Part shown: piece by piece, positions 40,105 to 44,420 of the stretch | How positions within the stretch are numbered: position 1 is the stretch's first letter | How the letters are laid out: each line of letters opens with the position of its first letter | NCBI GenBank assembly: GCA_021785795.1 | Contig: JAJYEK010000021.1 | Coordinates: 1-44,420 of the forward strand | From: Pseudomonadota bacterium | GTDB taxonomy: Bacteria; Pseudomonadota; Gammaproteobacteria; Acidiferrobacterales; UBA6901 | Length of the DNA stretch: 44,420 bases | Direction: 5' to 3' | Translations under genes and position numbers: made by a program | The notes under the pieces: generated by a model | What the model was told of the DNA's origin: nothing | The model's database searches: none | What the model saw: only the letters and a program-made list of their open reading frames with translations

Positions 40105-41889
40105 ATGTGTGGAATCTGCGGAGAAATGAAGTTCGACGGCACAGACCCGGATCTTGGGGCTGTGGCGCGCATGATGGCGGCACTCAGGCGCCGCGGACCG
40201 GATCACGAAGGCGCGCACGCCGACGGACCGGTTGCTTTCGGCCACCGGCGGCTGGCGATCATCGATCTGTCGGAGGGTTCCGATCAGCCGATGGTAGACA
40301 GCGAACTCAAGCTCTGCCTCGTGTTCAACGGAACGATATACAACTACCGCGAGCTTCGTTCCGAACTCATCGGGCTCGGCTATCACTTCTTCTCCAGCGG
40401 TGATACCGAGGTGATACTGAAGGCGTACCATGCCTGGGGCGAGCACTGTGTCGAACATTTGAACGGCATGTTCGCATTCGTGGTATGGGATGCCCATAAG
40501 CGCGAGCTGTTTTTGGCACGAGACCGGCTCGGAATCAAGCCCCTGTACTATTCGGTCGACCGGTCCCGTTTCCGCTTTGCCTCGAATACCCAGGCCCTGC
40601 TCGCTGCTGGTGGTGTTGACACCGCCGTGGATCCGGTCGCGCTCCACTTCCAGCTTACGCTGCATGGCGTGGTCCCTGCGCCACGCACCATTGTGCGTGG
40701 AATCCGCAAGCTCGCGCCGGCCACGACCATGCGGGTCACCGCGGATGGTGGGCAGCACGAGCGCCGATACTGGGAGCTACGCGCCCTGCATCCGACCGAT
40801 GACCGCCCCGCTGCCGACTGGGTAGATCTCGTTCGTGGCGCGCTCGCCCGGGCGGTGCAGCGCCAATTCGGGGCCGCCGACACCCCGGTAGGTGTGCTGC
40901 TCTCCGGCGGTCTCGATTCGAGCTTGCTGGTCGGACTCCTGGATGCCGCCGGGGTCAAGGACATACCGACCTTCTCCATCGGCTTTGAGATGTCCGGCAG
41001 CGAACGGGCCGATGAGTTCGAGTATTCCGACGTTGTCGCCGAGCGATTTCGGACCCGCCATCACCGCTACCTGCTGACCAATGACCAGCTGCTAGAAGCG
41101 CTGCCCGACACGGTCGCCGCCATGGCCGAGCCGATGGTGAGCCAGGATGTGGCTGCCTTCTATCTGCTGGCCGAGCGCGCGGCGCGGGAAATCAAGGTGG
41201 TCCTGTCCGGACAGGGCGCCGACGAGGCCTTTGCTGGGTATTACTGGTATCCGCGCATGCAAGCGGAATCGGGCAGTGAACTGGAGCGCTTTCGCGCCCA
41301 CTATTTTGACCGCAGCCATGCAGAGTTCAGCGCTGTGGTAGCACCACGCTATCGCGGTCCCGATTACACCTCGGCTTTCATCGAGGAGCGCTTCGCGGAG
41401 CCGGGAGCGGAGTCGTTTCTGGACCGGGTGTTGAGGTTGGACGTAACGACGCTTCTAGTGGATGATCCGCTGAAGCGTGTGGACAACCTCACCATGGCCT
41501 GGGGGCTGGAGGCGCGCGTGCCGCTGCTCGATCATGAGCTCGTGGAGCTGGCGGCGCAGATGCCGGCGGAACTCAAACTCCGGGACGGCGGCAAATATCC
41601 GCTCAAGGCGGTTGCCCGTGGCCTCATCCCGGACGCCGTGATCGACCGCCCTAAAGGCTATTTCCCGATGCCGGCGCTCACGAGCCTGCGCGGCAACTTC
41701 CTGGATTTCATGCGCGACGTACTTAACTCCGAAGCATGTCGCCGGCGCGGTCTGTTCGACCGGTCATCCGTGGAAGGCCTGCTGGCGGCGCCGGAAGCGA
41801 AGCTCACGCCTATCGGCGGGGCGCCGCTGCGGCATCTGGCGTTCCTTGAGCTCTGGTTGCAGATGAACGTGGACCGGGTTGCGCCCTGA
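40105..41889 (+). CDS. Asparagine synthase-like, probable N-acetylglutaminylglutamine amidotransferase
   Basis: This 594-residue class II glutamine amidotransferase has nucleophile Cys2 (MCGICGE), glutaminase features such as RRGPDHEG and FNGTIYNYRELR, and the synthetase PPi loop SGGLDSS at 267-273. The start MCGICGEMKFDG, the linker HFQLTLHGVVPAPRTIVRGIRKL and the end TPIGGAPLRHLAFLELWLQ resemble the group that makes N-acetylglutaminylglutamine amide, a dipeptide osmolyte, more than AsnB proper. The usual partner, a dipeptide synthetase (Ngg), is not in this window, so asparagine synthetase remains the alternative. Confidence 0.85.
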   Translation: MCGICGEMKFDGTDPDLGAVARMMAALRRRGPDHEGAHADGPVAFGHRRLAIIDLSEGSDQPMVDSELKLCLVFNGTIYNYRELRSELIGLGYHFFSSGDTEVILKAYHAWGEHCVEHLNGMFAFVVWDAHKRELFLARDRLGIKPLYYSVDRSRFRFASNTQALLAAGGVDTAVDPVALHFQLTLHGVVPAPRTIVRGIRKLAPATTMRVTADGGQHERRYWELRALHPTDDRPAADWVDLVRGALARAVQRQFGAADTPVGVLLSGGLDSSLLVGLLDAAGVKDIPTFSIGFEMSGSERADEFEYSDVVAERFRTRHHRYLLTNDQLLEALPDTVAAMAEPMVSQDVAAFYLLAERAAREIKVVLSGQGADEAFAGYYWYPRMQAESGSELERFRAHYFDRSHAEFSAVVAPRYRGPDYTSAFIEERFAEPGAESFLDRVLRLDVTTLLVDDPLKRVDNLTMAWGLEARVPLLDHELVELAAQMPAELKLRDGGKYPLKAVARGLIPDAVIDRPKGYFPMPALTSLRGNFLDFMRDVLNSEACRRRGLFDRSSVEGLLAAPEAKLTPIGGAPLRHLAFLELWLQMNVDRVAP

Positions 41890-41912
41890 GTGCCAGCGCG
41901 CCGCGCTGATGG

Positions 41913-42983
41913 CTATTTGCGTAGTCCGAGCGGATTGTTCGGATCAACGCCCTCCATGAATGGCAGCCTGCGGTCGTTGTTGGTGATCTGGTAGACCTTG
42001 CCCATCCAGTTGTTGATGACGGCTTCGCCGGTATCGTGCCAAGTATTGTCCAGGGTCTTGGTGATCAGCGATTCAGGAAGATCCGGAACCGGTATTCCCT
42101 TATTGCGTGCAGCGGCAAGCTGGTCCCGGTGTTCGTCCAGGACCGCTTGGGTTCTGAGGGAGAAGTAGTTTTCGGGGCAGGGGGGATAGTCGTCGCGTTC
42201 GCCTCTGATGAACCGGCCAATTTCACGCTTGTATTCCTTCAGCAGGCTTATCGTATCGTATTCCGGATGACCCTGAAAAAATACTATGCGAAACAGATCT
42301 TCGCTTACAGCGAGATGCACGCCGGGCACGTCACCCTCGACCAGCACGTGCAGCCTTGCCGCCTCGAATTGCTCGCGGCTGACATCGTTGAACCGCGAGT
42401 GCGGGACATCAAAGCGCGTATTTACATCCGACACAAGTGGATGACGCCGGTCGACAACGCGATGCGAATAGACGCCCCAGCGCTTGAAACCGAGCCGACG
42501 CCGCTTCTGTCCGTAGCGGAACTGAAGTACGGCATGGGTGGCAAGGCAGGAGCAGAGCGTGGACGTTACGCTTTCGTAGGCCCAGTCGATTACTTCGATC
42601 AGGGGCTTCCAGAACGGCTCGTGAGAAAGATCCGGCTGGGTCACGTTCGCCCCGGTTATGATCAGCGCATCTAGCCCGTCGCGCCGGACCTGGTCGAAAC
42701 TCTCGTAGTAGCGTTCGACATGGGCGGCGCCCTCTGGCCCGCGTCTCAGTTCCGCCACCGTGAAGGGATGCATATAGAATTGGGCGATCTGGTTGCTCTC
42801 CCCGATCAGCCGGAAGAACTGGCGCTCGGTTGCTGCCAGCGCCGCATCCGGCATCATGTTGAGAAGTCCGATGTGCAGTTCCCGGATATCCTGACGCAGC
42901 GCGATCTCGCGCGGCACCACGTTCTCGCCTTCCTGCTTCAGGCGGTCAAAGGTAGGAAGGTCGGTACTGGCAACGAGCGGCAT
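41913..42983 (-). CDS. metA: Homoserine O-acyltransferase, MetA family
   Basis: This enzyme activates homoserine in methionine synthesis. The 356-residue protein aligns with E. coli MetA (309): nucleophile Cys146 in STLCSCLATHA, the GHPEYD histidine/glutamate site, and SGVYEH-like GVYSHRV. At the position that sets acyl-CoA choice (E. coli Gly111, or Glu for acetyl-CoA users) it has Thr115 in ITGANVTQ, so succinyl or acetyl cannot be read off. The C-terminus is about 40 residues longer than E. coli. The ATG at 42983 gives MPLVASTDLPTF. It lies 52 bases after the P-loop ATPase gene. Confidence 0.9.
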   Translation of the reverse strand: MPLVASTDLPTFDRLKQEGENVVPREIALRQDIRELHIGLLNMMPDAALAATERQFFRLIGESNQIAQFYMHPFTVAELRRGPEGAAHVERYYESFDQVRRDGLDALIITGANVTQPDLSHEPFWKPLIEVIDWAYESVTSTLCSCLATHAVLQFRYGQKRRRLGFKRWGVYSHRVVDRRHPLVSDVNTRFDVPHSRFNDVSREQFEAARLHVLVEGDVPGVHLAVSEDLFRIVFFQGHPEYDTISLLKEYKREIGRFIRGERDDYPPCPENYFSLRTQAVLDEHRDQLAAARNKGIPVPDLPESLITKTLDNTWHDTGEAVINNWMGKVYQITNNDRRLPFMEGVDPNNPLGLRK

Positions 42984-43009
42984 GAAAGGTGGCCCCGGCA
43001 GCAAAGAGT

Positions 43010-43035
43010 GCGGTTATTATAATCCCACAATGCGG
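43010..43035 (-). promoter_or_regulatory. Promoter-like element upstream of metA (copy B)
   Basis: On the minus strand CGCATTGTGG is followed by GATTATAATAACCGC. It includes a perfect TATAAT (43016-43021) 33 bases before the metA ATG. The same element, with one indel and two changes, precedes the ATPase gene at 43905-43928. No standard -35 is seen. Confidence 0.6.
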
Positions 43036-43881
43036 TCACGACCGCCTATCCACGGCTTTCTCCAGCAGCCGCAAGAAGCCGGAATCATCCCTGACGTGAG
43101 CCAACTCCTCCGTTGTTATGGTGTATCCGTATTCGCCAGCGATAGCCTCGTATCGGGGGACGCGCGCGTAGAACAGGCGCGGGAACATCCAGCGCACAAA
43201 TCGGTCTGGATCGATGAGCGCTACGTACGGCAGGCCGTTGTCGCGCATATATATGGCAAGCTGCTCCTCCAGGAATTGCTCTCGGTAGTACAGGGGCTTG
43301 GGATCCTCTTCCGCGCGCCTGATGAGCTCCTGTTCATCGTGTTCGGTGGCCTTGATGTAGATGATCAGGGTATGCTCGGCCAGCGTCCGTATGGCATCTT
43401 CGTCATCGAGCTCGCACACGCTGCCACCGGCATCGTTGACGAAGTGCTGATAGCCATAGATCTCGCGGGCTTTCCGGATGAACTCCGGCACATCCTTCAT
43501 CGCGGCTATTTCGGCGTGCAGATGTAACGCCTGCCGCCGCTTGAATTCCCCGAGACCCAGGCCACCGAGCTCCGGGTTGCCGAGCTTTCCGAGGAAGCTC
43601 GCAACCGGCTTGAGGTTGTCGACCGTAATGTTGTTGCTGATGTATATGGAATCGGATCTAAGCAATTCGCGCAGGAACGAGATCTGCATCGCCTGGCTCT
43701 TGATGTTATCGAGTATCGGTTCGTCGAGATAGCGCGTACCTATGCGGTAGTCGGCGGAGTAGTGGAACCAGTTGCGCTTGCACAGCGTGTTCGCGAGACG
43801 CGTCTTACCGACACCTGACATTCCCAGCAGGGTCACACACTTGTTGTCCCAGGACCTGAATTCTTTGCCGCTGAGTCTCAC
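43036..43881 (-). CDS. Conserved P-loop ATPase of unknown function
   Basis: This 281-residue protein has a Walker A loop GMSGVGKT at 20-27 in a shikimate kinase- or AAA-like setting, then NWFHYSADYRIGTRYLDEPI, FLGKLGNPELGGL, HFVNDAGGSVCEL and LIIYIKATEHDE. The type is conserved in gammaproteobacteria, where it is annotated only as ATPase. The substrate is unknown. It is 52 bases upstream of metA on the same strand, and each gene has its own copy of a near-identical promoter-like element, which hints at common control. No ribosome binding site of good quality is seen. Confidence 0.85.
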   Translation of the reverse strand: MRLSGKEFRSWDNKCVTLLGMSGVGKTRLANTLCKRNWFHYSADYRIGTRYLDEPILDNIKSQAMQISFLRELLRSDSIYISNNITVDNLKPVASFLGKLGNPELGGLGLGEFKRRQALHLHAEIAAMKDVPEFIRKAREIYGYQHFVNDAGGSVCELDDEDAIRTLAEHTLIIYIKATEHDEQELIRRAEEDPKPLYYREQFLEEQLAIYMRDNGLPYVALIDPDRFVRWMFPRLFYARVPRYEAIAGEYGYTITTEELAHVRDDSGFLRLLEKAVDRRS

Positions 43882-43904
43882 ATTCGCGCTCCAGGCAGTT
43901 GATC

Positions 43905-43928
43905 GCGCTTATTGTAATCCACAATGCG
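43905..43928 (-). promoter_or_regulatory. Promoter-like element upstream of the ATPase gene (copy A)
   Basis: On the minus strand CGCATTGTGG is followed by ATTACAATAAGCGC. It includes TACAAT (43911-43916) about 30 bases before the ATG and an inner inverted repeat ATTGT-N5-ACAAT. It matches copy B upstream of metA at 22 of 24 aligned bases with one gap. Confidence 0.6.
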
Positions 43929-44038
43929 CCGCTGTCCTCCAGTTTGGCGCACGGAGCAGGCCTGGGCGCTCTGCAGTGAGACGGCCCGAAGCCGCCTCGG
44001 GGTGCGGCAACCGTGGCGGATGACGCGTGCTGCGGCGG

Positions 44039-44420
44039 CTACTGCGCCTGCCCCGAAGGGGCGGCCCGGTATATGAAGTTCGGCTGGATCGATTTGATCC
44101 GCGGGTCCTGACTGCGTAGCGCTTCCATTTTCCGCGGTCCCGGGTCCTGCCCCAGAACCATCAGGAAGCGACCTGCGCCGAGCGCCTCGATACGTCTTAT
44201 TCCGAAGCGGCCGTAGAGAGCGGACAGCACCTTGGGGCCGGTTCCAGGTGCCAGGGTGACGAGATATTGCCCTGCCACCCTGGACCGGTCCGCCGGTGCA
44301 CGCATCGAGGCGGGTCTCGGAGGCGGCGCAACTTGGCCGCACGCCGGGACGCCGACGAGGGCGGCGAGTGTGAGGATTCCGAGGAATCCGCGCGGCGGTC
44401 TGGCGGGCAGGGGGTGTCTC
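44039..44420 (-). CDS. Probable lipoprotein with a protease-propeptide (I9)-like domain, 5' end outside the window
   Basis: An ATG at 44305 gives an 88-residue frame, but the frame stays open upstream to the edge. There it reads as a signal peptide, GFLGILTLAALVGVPAC, whose end VPAC fits a lipoprotein lipobox loosely. The mature part has a Pro-rich linker and then a domain with GQYLVTLAPG, a middle LYGRFGIRRIEALGAGRFLMVL, and DPRIKSIQPNFIYRA. That pattern resembles the inhibitor I9 / subtilisin propeptide fold without any protease attached. The start codon lies just beyond the window. Domain assignment is by eye. Confidence 0.62.
   Translation of the reverse strand, partial: RHPLPARPPRGFLGILTLAALVGVPACGQVAPPPRPASMRAPADRSRVAGQYLVTLAPGTGPKVLSALYGRFGIRRIEALGAGRFLMVLGQDPGPRKMEALRSQDPRIKSIQPNFIYRAAPSGQAQ

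Noticed and set aside
41894..41908. Inverted repeat CAGCG-N5-CGCTG between the amidotransferase gene and metA
   Set aside because: It could end either convergent gene, but the stem is only five pairs and no T run follows on either strand.

Overview
The window looks like chromosome from a Gram-negative, GC-rich (roughly 60%) gammaproteobacterium. Three things point there: the divergent rhlB / trxA-rho block, the dusB-fis pair, and lipopolysaccharide and quality-control genes such as waaA, dsbD and pcm. Fis, a GroE operon under a CIRCE operator and a type II dehydroquinase suggest a basal lineage (Chromatiales or Acidiferrobacterales-like) rather than an enteric one; that placement is inference. 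Almost everything is core metabolism and housekeeping. I see no insertion sequence, prophage, CRISPR array, rRNA or tRNA.

Layout. 1-1009: an undecided fragment at the edge and a DUF502 membrane protein. 1020-5662 (minus): trxA, rho, rpmE, maeB and mdh, with rhlB divergent from trxA at 5863-7290. 7529-9659 (plus): an nfeD-type membrane protease and its stomatin/SPFH partner. 9699-24058 (minus): sixteen codirectional genes, read cutA-dsbD-tlpA-like-aroQ-accB-accC-prmA-DUF3426-dusB-fis-purH-GNAT-purD-purE-tsaC-hemF. They cover thiol redox, fatty-acid precursor supply, ribosome and tRNA modification, purine synthesis and haem. 24659-26856 (plus): groES-groEL with a sigma70-like promoter, an exact CIRCE and a clear terminator. 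27048-33619: a small O-methyltransferase (minus), then glnE, ilvE, a CHCC zinc-finger protein and waaA (plus). 33609-35318 (minus): hemerythrin-like protein, rhodanese and a Pcm-family methyltransferase. 35446-37455 (plus): a TPP riboswitch and thiC. 37588-41889: an SDR oxidoreductase (minus), then mpg, a small secreted basic protein and an N-acetylglutaminylglutamine-type amidotransferase (plus). 41913-44420 (minus): metA, a conserved P-loop ATPase, and a truncated lipoprotein with a protease-propeptide-like domain.

I did not find a clear new multi-gene system. The signals most worth following are: a near-identical 24-26 bp promoter-like element in front of both metA and the uncharacterised P-loop ATPase gene; a MetA with threonine at the position where glycine or glutamate sets acyl-CoA choice; a DsbD with a duplicated periplasmic alpha domain; a stand-alone I9/propeptide-like lipoprotein at the right edge; an orphan terminator with a 33-codon ORF between cutA and groES; and a small secreted histidine/lysine/alanine-rich protein.
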